Shown: positions 40,308 through 49,846 of the stretch, piece by piece
Position numbering within the stretch: the stretch's first letter is position 1
Layout of the letters: each line of letters opens with the position of its first letter
Assembly (NCBI RefSeq): GCF_000718025.1
Contig: NZ_JODS01000014.1
Location: forward strand, 186,001 to 250,000
From: Kitasatospora purpeofusca
GTDB taxonomy: Bacteria > Actinomycetota > Actinomycetes > Streptomycetales > Streptomycetaceae
DNA length: 64,000 bases
Reading direction: 5' to 3'
Notes under the pieces: generated by a model
Seen by the model: only the letters and a program-made list of their open reading frames with translations
Told to the model about the DNA's origin: nothing
Databases searched by the model: none
Position numbers and translations under genes: made by a program

Positions 40308-41804
40308 ATGGCGGCTTCGGCCGGCCCGGCACTGAGCCGGGAGGAGGTGGACCGCGCGCTGGCGCGCCTCGGCGCGGAACGCGACGCGGTCGAGTCCGCG
40401 CTGCTCTCGCTCCAGGACCACCCGGGCCTGCGCCTGCTCGACGGCGCCGGACTGACCGGGCGGACCCAGGAGCGCTGGTCCGTCGTCGGACAGGGCCTGC
40501 CGCTGCTCTGGGCGCTGTTCGACCGCTACTCGGAGACGCTGGCCTCGGCCCGCGCGGTCCGGGCCCGCAAGGCCAGGCCCGGCGGCCCCGAACTCGCCGA
40601 GCTCAGCGAGCTGCTGACCGGCGACGCGGTCACCGTGCCCGGCGGCGCGCCGGACGGCCCGCAGCGGCTCGGCGCGCCCGCCCGGCTGGTCGAGCGGGTC
40701 AGCCTGGACGAGCTCATGGAGCGGATGAACTCCTGGTACGCCACCGTGCTGGAGGTGGTCTCGGCGGCCGACGCGGTCTGGACGGCGCTGCCCGCCCGGA
40801 TCGACCTGCTGATCGCCGAACTGCGCCGGGTGCAGACCCTGGCGGCCTCGCTCGGCGTGCGTTCCGGTACCCACCCGCTCGGCGACGACCTGGAGGCGCT
40901 GGACGCCGACCTGGAGGGGCTGCGGACCGAGGTCCGCACCGACCCGCTCGCCCTCTGGCGGCCCGCCAGGGTCCCGGCGCAGCGCGGCACGGTGCCGGAC
41001 GGCGGCGCCCCGGGCCTCCCCTCCGGAGTGGTGGACACCGAGCGCTTCGACCGGGCCGGGCGGGCGCTGGACGGCGTCCGGCAGGAACTGGAGAACCTGC
41101 TGCGGCTGCGCGACGACGCCGAGGAGCGGCTGCAGGGCGTCGGCGACCTGCTCCAGCGGGCCGACGCCACCCTGGCCGAGGCCCGGCGGGCGCGCGGCGA
41201 GGTGCTGGCGAAGATCGCCGCCACCGAGGTGCCGGCCGTCCCCGGACCGGCCTCGGCACTGCGGGAGCGGATCGTGCTGGCGCTGGACCTGCGGCAGAAC
41301 GGGCAGTGGTACCGGCTGGCGCCGCTGCTCGACGCGCTGGAGGACGCCGCCGCCAAGGAGCTGGCCCGGGCCCGGCAGTCGCTCACCGAGGTGACCCAGC
41401 CGCTGGCCGTCCGGGCCGAACTGCGCGGGCGCCTGGACGCGTACAAGGCGATGGCGGCCCGGCTCCGGGTGTCCGAGGACCCGGTCGTGCTGGAGCGCTA
41501 CGAGAAGGCGCGCTGGCTGCTGTGGAGCGCGCCGTGCGACCTGCGGGCGGCGGCCGGCGCGGTGGCCCGGTTCCAGCAGGCGCTGCGACCGGCAACGGGC
41601 GAGCCGGGGGCCGGCGCGGCCGAGCCGGGCGGGTCCGGGTACGGCGGCGGCACCGGGTACGGCGGCGCCGGGTCGAGCGCGGCCGGGTACGGCGGCGCGG
41701 TGCAGGACAGGATCGAACGGGACGGGATCGGGCTGGGCGGGGCGGCGGCCGGCGGGGAGCCGACCGACGGACAGGCTGTCGACGGACGGGTACAGGGGGG
41801 CTGA
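40308..41804 (+). CDS. Coiled-coil protein of the PknG cluster, function unknown
   Basis: 498 aa, soluble, helical throughout, with heptad-like stretches (EEVDRALARLGAERDAVESALLSLQ, EELENLLRLRDDAEERLQGVGDLLQRADATLAEARRARGEVLAKIA). A Gly/Tyr-rich tail (GGSGYGGGTGYGGAGS) ends near position 41700. No known catalytic motif. It is embedded in the cluster, 157 nt after glnH and 5 nt before the kinase gene, so it is expected to be a scaffold or adaptor between GlnX and the kinase, or a kinase substrate. Conservation with the other cluster genes in streptomycetes is from memory. Confidence 0.75.
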   Translation: MAASAGPALSREEVDRALARLGAERDAVESALLSLQDHPGLRLLDGAGLTGRTQERWSVVGQGLPLLWALFDRYSETLASARAVRARKARPGGPELAELSELLTGDAVTVPGGAPDGPQRLGAPARLVERVSLDELMERMNSWYATVLEVVSAADAVWTALPARIDLLIAELRRVQTLAASLGVRSGTHPLGDDLEALDADLEGLRTEVRTDPLALWRPARVPAQRGTVPDGGAPGLPSGVVDTERFDRAGRALDGVRQELENLLRLRDDAEERLQGVGDLLQRADATLAEARRARGEVLAKIAATEVPAVPGPASALRERIVLALDLRQNGQWYRLAPLLDALEDAAAKELARARQSLTEVTQPLAVRAELRGRLDAYKAMAARLRVSEDPVVLERYEKARWLLWSAPCDLRAAAGAVARFQQALRPATGEPGAGAAEPGGSGYGGGTGYGGAGSSAAGYGGAVQDRIERDGIGLGGAAAGGEPTDGQAVDGRVQGG

Positions 41805-41809
41805 CGGTG

Positions 41810-44455
41810 ATGGGCGAGACGTGCGTACGACCGGAGTGCGGCACCGGGACGATCGACGCGGACGGCTACTGCGACGAGTGCGGTCTCGCCCCGGCGAGCA
41901 CCACCTCGACGCGGGCGGGCATCGGGTCGACGCCATCGGGCCCCGGGCCGGACCGGACCGGGACCGGTCCGGCGACGGGCACCGGCACGGCGACCGGGAC
42001 CGGGCCGGCCTCCGGGACCCGCGGCGGGACGGCCGCGGGCCGGAGGTCCGTCGCCGGACCGGGTGACCCCTGCCCGCGCGACTGCGGCGGGACGATCGAC
42101 CCCGACGGCTACTGCGACGAGTGCGGCCTCGGCGCCGCCTCGGCGCCCCTGACCGGCGGCCAGGACACCGGCCCGGCCCGCAGCTCCTCCGTGCGCAGCT
42201 CCTCGGTCCGCAGCGGTTCGGCCCGTTCGCTGTCCGGCCGGTCCCGCTCGCACCGCTCCACCCGTACCGGCAGCAGCCGCTCGGTCTCAGTGCGCAGCAG
42301 CCGCGGCAGCAGTTCGGCCAGTCGGCACCGGCTGGGCGCCGGCCTGGTGACGGTGCCCACCGTCCCGGCCGCCGATCCGTCGCTGGCGGTGCTGGAGAAC
42401 CCGGAGGTGCCGGAGCGCAAGCGGTTCTGCTCCAAGTGCGACACCCCGGTGGGCCGGGACCGCAACGGCCGGCCCGGCCGCCCGGACGGCTTCTGCACCA
42501 AGTGCGGCACCCCGTACTCGTTCACGCCCAAGCTGCGCCGCGGCGACCTCGTCGGCGGGCAGTACGAGGTGGTCGGCTGCCTGGCGCACGGCGGGCTGGG
42601 CTGGATCTACCTGGCGGTCGACCGGCGGGTCAACGACAAGTGGGTGGTGCTCAAGGGCCTGCTGGACACCGGGGACGAGGACGCCCTGGCGGTGGCCGTC
42701 GCCGAGCGCCGCTTCCTGGCCGAGGTGGACCACCCGAACATCGTCCGGATCATCAACTTCGTCGAGCACCCGGACCTGCGGACCGGCGCCACCGACGGCT
42801 ACATCGTGATGGAGTACGTCGGCGGCAAGTCCCTGAAGGACATCGCCAACGAGCGCCGGCTCCCGGACGGCCGGCGCGACCCGCTGCCGGTCGAGCAGGC
42901 GATCGCGTACGGGCTGGAGGCGCTGCCCGCGCTGGGCTACCTGCACTCCCGGGGCCTGGTGTACTGCGACTTCAAGATCGACAACGTGCTGCAGAGCGGC
43001 GACGCGCTCAAGATCATCGACATGGGCGCCGTCCGCCGCCTCGACGACGACGGCCCGATCTACGGCACCATCGGCTACCAGGCGCCCGAGATCGCCACCG
43101 ACGGCCCCTCCCCCGCCTCCGACCTGTACACGGTGGCCCGCACCCTGGCCGTGCTCAGCTTCGACTTCCAGGGCTACTCGACCACCTACCGGGACACCCT
43201 GCCCGGCCCCGAGTCGGTCCCGGTCTTCGCCTCCTACGAGTCCTACTACCGCCTGCTGGTGCGCGCCACCGACCCGGACCCGGCCCGCCGGTTCGGCTCC
43301 GCCGAGGAGATGGCCGACCAGCTCACCGGCGTGCTGCGCGAGGTGCTCGCCCTCCAGGACGGCCGGGCCCGGCCCGCGCAGTCCACCCTGTTCGGCCCCG
43401 AACTCCGGGTCGTCGACACCGAACTGGTCGCCACCACGGTGCGCCCCGGCGAACTGCGGCTGACCGCCGTCGACCCGGCCGCCGCCGCGCTCGCGCTGCC
43501 CGTCCCCCGGGTCGACCCGGCCGACCCGAACGCCGGCTTCCTCGCCACCCTGCTGGCCGCCGACCCGGCCGAGGCGCTCGGCGCGCTGGACGGCGCCCCC
43601 ACCGACTCGGTCGAACGGCGGCTGCGGGCCCTGCGCGCCCTGCTCGAACTCGGCCGGCCGCACCAGTCCGCCGAGGCGCTGGCCGCACTGGAGAAGGACC
43701 ACCCGGACGACTGGCGGGTGGTCTGGTACCGGGGCCTGGCCTCCCTGGTCACCGCCGCCGAGGCGGACACCGAGGCCGGAGCCGGTACGGGCGCCCCCGA
43801 GGGGGCCTCGGCCCGCGAACAGGCCCTGCGCGCCGCCGCCGAGGCCTTCGACGCCGTCTACGACGCCTTCCCCGGCGAGGCCGCCCCCAAGCTGGCCCTC
43901 GCCGTCTGCGCCGAACTCCTCGGCGACGGCGGCGACGCGGCCGAGTTCTACCGCCTGGTGTGGAGCACCGACCAGAGCTACCTGAGCGCCGCCTTCGGGC
44001 TGGCCCGGGTCCGGCTCGCCGAGGACGACCGGGCCGGCGCCGTCGCCGCCCTGGAGACCGTCCCGGCCACCTCCAGCCAGTACACCGCCGCCCGGATCGC
44101 CGCCGTCCGGGCCCGGCTGCGCGAGCGGCCCACCACCGACCCGCTCGGCGCCGACCTCGGCGCGAGCTCCGAGCAGCTGACCGCGCTGCGCCTGGACGAC
44201 CGCCGCCGTGAGGAACTCGCCGTCGAGGTGCTCGGCGCGGCGCTCGGCTGGGTCACCGCCGGATCCCCCGGGGGAACCGGCACGGGCCCGGCGACGGGCG
44301 AGGTCAGCGTGCTGGGACGGCCCGCGGTGGAAAGGGAACTGCGGTTCGCCCTGGAGCAGTCCTACCGGGTACTCGCCCGGTTGGCCGACCGGGCCGAGAC
44401 CAGGATCGAGATGGTGGAACGGGCCAACCGGGCCCGTCCCAGGACGTGGGTGTAA
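41810..44455 (+). CDS. pknG: PknG-type serine/threonine protein kinase
   Basis: 881 aa from ATG 41810 (GTG 41807 also possible). N-terminus: two zinc ribbons (Cys 5/10/21/24 and 88/92/102/105), an Arg/Ser-rich stretch (about 125-172), then the PknG rubredoxin-like ribbon (Cys 207/210/229/232). Kinase domain about 248-510: Lys282 in WVVLKG, catalytic Asp387 in YCDFKIDNVL with Asn392, metal Asp404 in IIDMGAVR (DMG replaces DFG, as DLG in PknG), and QAPEIA. The C-terminus is TPR-like helices. In mycobacteria PknG phosphorylates the FHA protein GarA to set glutamate metabolism; here an FHA gene lies in the same cluster. Confidence 0.92.
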   Translation: MGETCVRPECGTGTIDADGYCDECGLAPASTTSTRAGIGSTPSGPGPDRTGTGPATGTGTATGTGPASGTRGGTAAGRRSVAGPGDPCPRDCGGTIDPDGYCDECGLGAASAPLTGGQDTGPARSSSVRSSSVRSGSARSLSGRSRSHRSTRTGSSRSVSVRSSRGSSSASRHRLGAGLVTVPTVPAADPSLAVLENPEVPERKRFCSKCDTPVGRDRNGRPGRPDGFCTKCGTPYSFTPKLRRGDLVGGQYEVVGCLAHGGLGWIYLAVDRRVNDKWVVLKGLLDTGDEDALAVAVAERRFLAEVDHPNIVRIINFVEHPDLRTGATDGYIVMEYVGGKSLKDIANERRLPDGRRDPLPVEQAIAYGLEALPALGYLHSRGLVYCDFKIDNVLQSGDALKIIDMGAVRRLDDDGPIYGTIGYQAPEIATDGPSPASDLYTVARTLAVLSFDFQGYSTTYRDTLPGPESVPVFASYESYYRLLVRATDPDPARRFGSAEEMADQLTGVLREVLALQDGRARPAQSTLFGPELRVVDTELVATTVRPGELRLTAVDPAAAALALPVPRVDPADPNAGFLATLLAADPAEALGALDGAPTDSVERRLRALRALLELGRPHQSAEALAALEKDHPDDWRVVWYRGLASLVTAAEADTEAGAGTGAPEGASAREQALRAAAEAFDAVYDAFPGEAAPKLALAVCAELLGDGGDAAEFYRLVWSTDQSYLSAAFGLARVRLAEDDRAGAVAALETVPATSSQYTAARIAAVRARLRERPTTDPLGADLGASSEQLTALRLDDRRREELAVEVLGAALGWVTAGSPGGTGTGPATGEVSVLGRPAVERELRFALEQSYRVLARLADRAETRIEMVERANRARPRTWV

Positions 44456-44458
44456 CTG

Positions 44459-45796
44459 ATGCCGCAGCAGACCGTGTGCCAGAGCTGTGCCGAGCCGATG
44501 GACCCGGAGGACGTCTTCTGCGGGTCCTGCGGGGCCGGCCGGGACGGCCGTCCCGCCCCCGGCGCGATGCCGGCCGGCTGGTCCGCCGCCCGGGCCGGCG
44601 GCGGGGAGGAGCACCCGCCGACCCTGCCCAACACCCCCTCCGTGCCCGCCCAGGCCGACCGGAGCGCGGTCGCCTGCGCGCACTGCGGGCTCCACCAGGT
44701 GACCCCCGACGGCTACTGCGAGGCCTGCGGCCGCGCCCAGCCGCGCCCCCGCGACCACATGGAGAAGGCGCTGGCCGGCGTCGCCGGCGTCAGCGACCGC
44801 GGCCTGCGGCACCACCGCAACGAGGACTCCTTCACCGTCGCCGCCTCCTCGCTGCCCGGCGGCGACCCGGTCGTGGTGGCCGTGGTCTGCGACGGCGTCT
44901 CCTCCTCCGACCGGCCCGACGAGGCCTCCGAGACCGCGGTCGACGCGGCCTCCGAGTCGCTGCTCAGCTCGCTGGAGGCGGGCACCGACCCGACCCGGGC
45001 GATGCGCCGGGCGATCGCCGACGCGGCCGACGCGGTGGCCGCCCTCGCCACCGACGGCACCCGGCCGCTCCGGCCCGACGTCAACGCCCCGGCCTGCACC
45101 TACGTCAGCGCGATCGCCTCCGGCGGCCGGATCACCATCGGCTGGGTCGGCGACACCCGGGCCTACTGGATCCCCGACGACCGGGTCGCCGCCGAACCGT
45201 TCCGGCTCACCCAGGACGACTCCTGGGCGGCCCGGATGGTCGAGGCGGGGCTGATGGGCGAGGCCGAGGCGTACGCCGACCCGCGCGCCCACGCCATCAC
45301 CGGCTGGCTCGGCGCGGACGCCGAGGAGGTCGTGCCGCACACCCTCGACTTCACCCCGCACGTGCCCGGCGTGCTGCTGGTCTGCACCGACGGCCTGTGG
45401 AACTACGCCGAGGCCGCCACCGACCTGGCGTACTACGTCCGGCCGGACGCCCGGACCGAACCGCTGGCCGCCGCGCAGTCGCTGGTGAAGTTCGCCGTCG
45501 CGGCCGGCGGGCACGACAACATCACCGTCGCCGTACTGCCGATCGACCCGCCCCCGGCGGCCGGGGGCACCGGGGAGGACGCCCGGACCGCGACCGCGCT
45601 GGACCTGCCGGTGATCACCGCGACCGGCGCGGCGTTCGGGAGCGACCCGGACGAGGAGGAGGACCACGCGCCGACCCTGCCGGACATCCCGGTGATCGGC
45701 TCGCCCGCCGCCCCGCTGCCCCCCGTCCCGCCGCCGCCCGCGGCACCGCCCCGCCCGCCCGTGCCGCCGGCGCCGCAGGTGCCACCGGCCCGCTGA
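44459..45796 (+). CDS. PP2C-type protein phosphatase with N-terminal zinc ribbons
   Basis: 445 aa, starting 3 nt after the kinase stop. Two N-terminal ribbons (CQSCAEPMDPEDVFCGSCG and CAHCGLHQVTPDGYCEACG) resemble those of the kinase. The PP2C domain runs from about residue 105: VSDRGLRHHRNEDSF, VVCDGVSSSDRPDEAS, WVGDTRAYWI, LLVCTDGLWNYAE and GGHDNITVAVL, so all metal aspartates are present. A Pro-rich tail (LPPVPPPPAAPPRP) follows. It should reverse the phosphorylation made by the kinase. No membrane segment. Confidence 0.92.
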   Translation: MPQQTVCQSCAEPMDPEDVFCGSCGAGRDGRPAPGAMPAGWSAARAGGGEEHPPTLPNTPSVPAQADRSAVACAHCGLHQVTPDGYCEACGRAQPRPRDHMEKALAGVAGVSDRGLRHHRNEDSFTVAASSLPGGDPVVVAVVCDGVSSSDRPDEASETAVDAASESLLSSLEAGTDPTRAMRRAIADAADAVAALATDGTRPLRPDVNAPACTYVSAIASGGRITIGWVGDTRAYWIPDDRVAAEPFRLTQDDSWAARMVEAGLMGEAEAYADPRAHAITGWLGADAEEVVPHTLDFTPHVPGVLLVCTDGLWNYAEAATDLAYYVRPDARTEPLAAAQSLVKFAVAAGGHDNITVAVLPIDPPPAAGGTGEDARTATALDLPVITATGAAFGSDPDEEEDHAPTLPDIPVIGSPAAPLPPVPPPPAAPPRPPVPPAPQVPPAR

Positions 45797-46102
45797 ACCG
45801 CCCGCGCCACCGGGGCCCGCGCCCCCACGGCGCGGGCCCCGGCGCGCCGTCCGCAACAAGCCGCGAGCACCGCACCCGAGCACCGGGCGACCCGCGCCGG
45901 ACCCCGTGCGCCGGACCCCGTGCGCCGGACGACCCGCACCGAGCCACACGCACCGAGCCACACGCACCGAGCCACACGCACCGGACCCGAACACCGGGCC
46001 ACCCGCCCGGGCCGCAAGCACCGAGCGACCACCCGCGCCCCGTCCCAGCGGCGCGGCCACCACCCGCGCACCATCCGACGATCCGACGGGAGCCACCGGC
46101 CC
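45797..46102. repeat. 306-nt spacer with 14-bp tandem repeats
   Basis: No gene fits. GTGCGCCGGACCCC occurs at 45906-45919 and again in part at 45920-45930; GCACCGAGCCACAC is repeated three times without a gap at 45936-45977, with a fourth partial copy after it. The rest is CACCCG-rich. It separates the phosphatase from the VWA gene inside the cluster. No promoter or terminator was recognised. Confidence 0.7.
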
Positions 46103-47458
46103 ATGGCAACACTGGCGAAGCCGAACCTGCCCAGGTTCGATGTGGAGATCTTCCAGAACGAGTACCTCGCGGACGGCGCCCGCGAAGTGAACGCCATCGT
46201 CACCGTCACCGCGACCGGCGGCGGCACCTCGGGCGGCCGCCCGCTCGGCATCAGCGACGCCTCGGCGGGCGGCGACGGGCAGTCCGCCGCCGTGGTGATC
46301 CTGGTGGACTGCTCCGGCTCGATGGACTACCCGTCCAGCAAGATGCGCGGTGCCCGCGAGGCCACCGCCGCCGCCGTCGACACCGTCCGCGACGGCGTGG
46401 CCTTCGCCGTGGTCGCCGGCACCCACGAGGCCCGCGAGGTCTTCCCCGGCGACGGCACCCTCGCCATCGCCTCGCCGGAGACCCGGGCCCGGGCCCGGGA
46501 GTCGCTGCGCCGGCTCACCGCGGCCGGCGGCACCGCCATGGGCACCTGGCTGACCAAGGCCGACCAGCTCTTCCTCACCCGCCGGGACATCCCGATCCGG
46601 CACGCGATCCTGCTCACCGACGGCAACAACGAGCACGAGACCGCCGCCGAGCTGGAGCGCGCGATCGGACGGGTCACCGGCCACTTCACCGCCGACTGCC
46701 GGGGCGTCGGCACCGACTGGAAGGTCGAGGAGCTGCGCAAGATCGCCTCCGCGCTGCTCGGCACCGTCGACATCGTCCCCGAGCCCTCCGGCCTGGCCGA
46801 GGACTTCCGCTCGATGATGACCGGCGCGATGGGCAAGCAGGTCGCCGATGTCGCCCTGCGGGTCTGGACGCCCGCCAACGCGGTGGTGAAGTTCGTCAAG
46901 CAGGTCGCCCCCGCACTGGAGGACCTCACCGGCCGCCGGGCCGAGGCCGGACCGCGGGCCGGTGACTACCCGACCGGCTCGTGGGGCGACGAGAGCCGCG
47001 ACTACCACGTCTGCGTGGAGGTCCCGGCCGCCGCGGTCGGCAACGAGATGCTGGCCGCCCGGATCAGCCTGGTCCTGCCGCCCCCGGCCGCCGGGGGGAC
47101 GCCCGAGGTGCTGTCCCAGGGTCTGGTCAAGGCGGTCTGGACGGACGACCTCGCCTCCTCCACCCGGATCAGCCCGCAGGTCGCCCACTACACCGGACAG
47201 GCGGAACTCGCCGCGGCGGTCCAGGAGGGCATGGAGGCGCACCGCGCCGGGAACGTCCACCTCGCCACCACCAGGCTGGGCACCGCCGTCCGGATCGCCC
47301 ACGAGACCGGGAACGAAGGCACCTACAAGCTGCTGCAGAAGGTGGTGGACGTGGTGGACCCGAAGGAGGGTACCGTTCGGTTCCGTAAGAACGTGAGCGA
47401 GGCCGACTCGATGATCGTCGAGACCCGGTCGACCAAGACCGTCCGCGTGAAGAAGTGA
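46103..47458 (+). CDS. von Willebrand factor A domain protein of the PknG cluster
   Basis: 451 aa from ATG 46103. The VWA domain (about 65-245) starts with a perfect MIDAS motif in VILVDCSGSMDYPSSK (DxSxS), followed by the distal Thr (GGTAMGTWL) and Asp (LLTDGNNEHE) of the metal site. A beta-sandwich-like domain (YHVCVEVPAAAVGNEML) and a helical C-terminus come next. VWA proteins of this soluble type hold protein partners together through a metal ion. It is between the phosphatase and FHA genes and likely binds one of them, perhaps as the platform of the complex. Confidence 0.88.
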   Translation: MATLAKPNLPRFDVEIFQNEYLADGAREVNAIVTVTATGGGTSGGRPLGISDASAGGDGQSAAVVILVDCSGSMDYPSSKMRGAREATAAAVDTVRDGVAFAVVAGTHEAREVFPGDGTLAIASPETRARARESLRRLTAAGGTAMGTWLTKADQLFLTRRDIPIRHAILLTDGNNEHETAAELERAIGRVTGHFTADCRGVGTDWKVEELRKIASALLGTVDIVPEPSGLAEDFRSMMTGAMGKQVADVALRVWTPANAVVKFVKQVAPALEDLTGRRAEAGPRAGDYPTGSWGDESRDYHVCVEVPAAAVGNEMLAARISLVLPPPAAGGTPEVLSQGLVKAVWTDDLASSTRISPQVAHYTGQAELAAAVQEGMEAHRAGNVHLATTRLGTAVRIAHETGNEGTYKLLQKVVDVVDPKEGTVRFRKNVSEADSMIVETRSTKTVRVKK

Positions 47459-47531
47459 CCGCCGAAGCGCCGACCGGGCCGCGAACCGGCCGGGCCCAGC
47501 CCCGGCCGAGCTGGAATTGAGGGGGGACCTG

Positions 47532-48773
47532 ATGCCGATCTGCCCGAGGGGCCACGAGTCGCAGGCCGAGGACTGGTGCGACTTCTGCGGATTCCCGATG
47601 ACACCGCCGCAGCCGCTGCCGCCGCCGCCCGGAGCGCACCCCGGTGCCCCGGGGGCGCACGGGGCACCCGGCGCGCCGTACGGTGCCACGCTCCCCCCGG
47701 GCGCGATGCCCCCGCCGCCGCCCGGCTCGATGCCGGCACCGGGTTCGATGCCGCCGCCCCCGCCGCCGGCCCCGCAGGGCTTCCCCGACCTCACCGAGGG
47801 CCTGGTGATCTGCCCGATCTGCCGCAGCCCGCAGACCGGGCGGTTCTGCGAGGAGTGCGGGTACGACTACGACCTCTCCTCGCCGCAGCGTGCCCAGCAG
47901 CCGCCGTTCCCGGCCCCGGCACCGCCGCCCGCACCCGCCCCGCTGAACATCCCGGCGGCGTACGGCGGCGCCCCGGCGGCACCGGCCGCGCCGCACCTCG
48001 CCGAGGCCCCGCCGCTGCCGCCGCAGCACCAGCAGCAGCACCAGCAGCACGGCGCACCCGCCGGCTACGGCTACCCGCCGCCCGCGCACGGGCAGCAGGC
48101 CGCGGCGCCCGGCCCGGTCGAGGCGCCGCCGTACGGCCCGCCGGCCGAGGCTCCCTACGGCCCTCCCGCCGAGGCCCCGTACGGGCCGCCGCCCGCGCAC
48201 CCGGAGCAGCAGCGGCCGCCGGCCCCGCGCGAGGACTCCGGTCCGGTCTACGCCCAGCCCGGACCGGCCCGGCGCGGCGACGAGTTCGGCACCTCGTTCC
48301 ACCTGGCCCCGCCGGTGCCCCCGCAGGCCGAGCAGCCGCCGACCCCGCCCGCCGAGCCGGTGCGGACCACCTGGTTCGCGGTGATCGCGGCCGACCGCCA
48401 GTACTTCACCGACATGATGGCCCGCAGCGGTCCGGAGGCGGCCGGGCTGTTCTTCCCGCCGTACTGCCCCGAGCGGCGGATCCCGCTGACCGGGCGCGGC
48501 CAGCTGCGGATCGGCCGGCGCAGCCAGCACCGGGGCACCGTGCCGGAGATCGACCTCTCGGTCGCGCCGGAGGACCCGGGCGCCTCGCACCAGCACGCCC
48601 TGCTGGCCGAACAGCCGGACGGCACCTGGGTGCTGGTCGACCAGGACTCCACCAACGGCACCACGGTGAACGGCGGCGCGGAGCCGATCTCCCCGCACAC
48701 CGCGATCCCGCTGGGCGACGGCGACCGCGTCCACATCGGCGCCTGGACCACGATCACCCTGCACCGCGCCTGA
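47532..48773 (+). CDS. FHA-domain protein with zinc ribbons and Pro-rich linker
   Basis: 413 aa from ATG 47532. Two N-terminal zinc ribbons (CPRGHESQAEDWCDFCG and ICPICRSPQTGRFCEECGYDYD) are joined by Pro/Gly/Met-rich stretches. A long Pro/Ala/Gln linker of about 150 residues includes PYGPPAEAPYGPPAEAPYGP repeats. A C-terminal FHA domain (about 320-410) carries RIGRRSQHRG, GASHQHALLAEQ and DSTNGTTVNGG, the phosphothreonine-binding residues. It should read phosphothreonines made by the kinase, and ends in a hairpin terminator, so it closes the cluster. It is the counterpart of mycobacterial GarA but much larger. Confidence 0.92.
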   Translation: MPICPRGHESQAEDWCDFCGFPMTPPQPLPPPPGAHPGAPGAHGAPGAPYGATLPPGAMPPPPPGSMPAPGSMPPPPPPAPQGFPDLTEGLVICPICRSPQTGRFCEECGYDYDLSSPQRAQQPPFPAPAPPPAPAPLNIPAAYGGAPAAPAAPHLAEAPPLPPQHQQQHQQHGAPAGYGYPPPAHGQQAAAPGPVEAPPYGPPAEAPYGPPAEAPYGPPPAHPEQQRPPAPREDSGPVYAQPGPARRGDEFGTSFHLAPPVPPQAEQPPTPPAEPVRTTWFAVIAADRQYFTDMMARSGPEAAGLFFPPYCPERRIPLTGRGQLRIGRRSQHRGTVPEIDLSVAPEDPGASHQHALLAEQPDGTWVLVDQDSTNGTTVNGGAEPISPHTAIPLGDGDRVHIGAWTTITLHRA

Positions 48774-48789
48774 GCGGGCACGGACGGCG

Positions 48790-48827
48790 GGCCGGTGCGG
48801 TCCCGGGACTCCCGGACCGCACCGGCC
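48790..48827 (+). terminator. Terminator of the kinase cluster
   Basis: GGCCGGTGCGGTCC (48790-48803) pairs perfectly over 14 bp with 48814-48827 around a 10-nt loop, 17 nt after the FHA gene stop. Confidence 0.8.
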
Positions 48828-48869
48828 GGCCCAGGGGACCCCGCAGTTCGAACACATTGTAAAAATGAT

Positions 48870-48891
48870 CATCAAATGATGCTTCGGCATC
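48870..48891 (+). promoter_or_regulatory. AT-rich inverted repeats upstream of the DrrAB-type exporter
   Basis: CATCA-AA-TGATG at 48870-48881, immediately followed by GATGC-TTCG-GCATC at 48878-48891. It is an AT-rich island 40-60 nt before ATG 48929. It may be a repressor site and a small UUCG hairpin in the leader. Confidence 0.45.
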
Positions 48892-48928
48892 TCCCCGTGG
48901 CCCCCCGGCACCCCTACCCTCAGTCGCT

Positions 48929-49842
<914 letters not shown>

Positions 49843-49846
<4 letters not shown>

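Noticed and set aside
45936..45977. Possible CRISPR array
   Set aside because: The three 14-bp units are contiguous, with no spacers of 30-40 nt, and no cas genes exist in the window.
42287..47794. Very long open frame (1835 codons) on the minus strand
   Set aside because: It is antisense to kinase, phosphatase, VWA and FHA genes, consists of Gly/Arg/Ala/Val low-complexity sequence and comes from third-position GC bias. The plus-strand frames show clear domains.
37703..48773. Type VI secretion or phage-defence reading of the kinase/phosphatase/FHA/VWA set
   Set aside because: No secretion sheath, effector or nuclease genes are present, and the GlnX/GlnH/PknG start of the cluster points to nutrient sensing.
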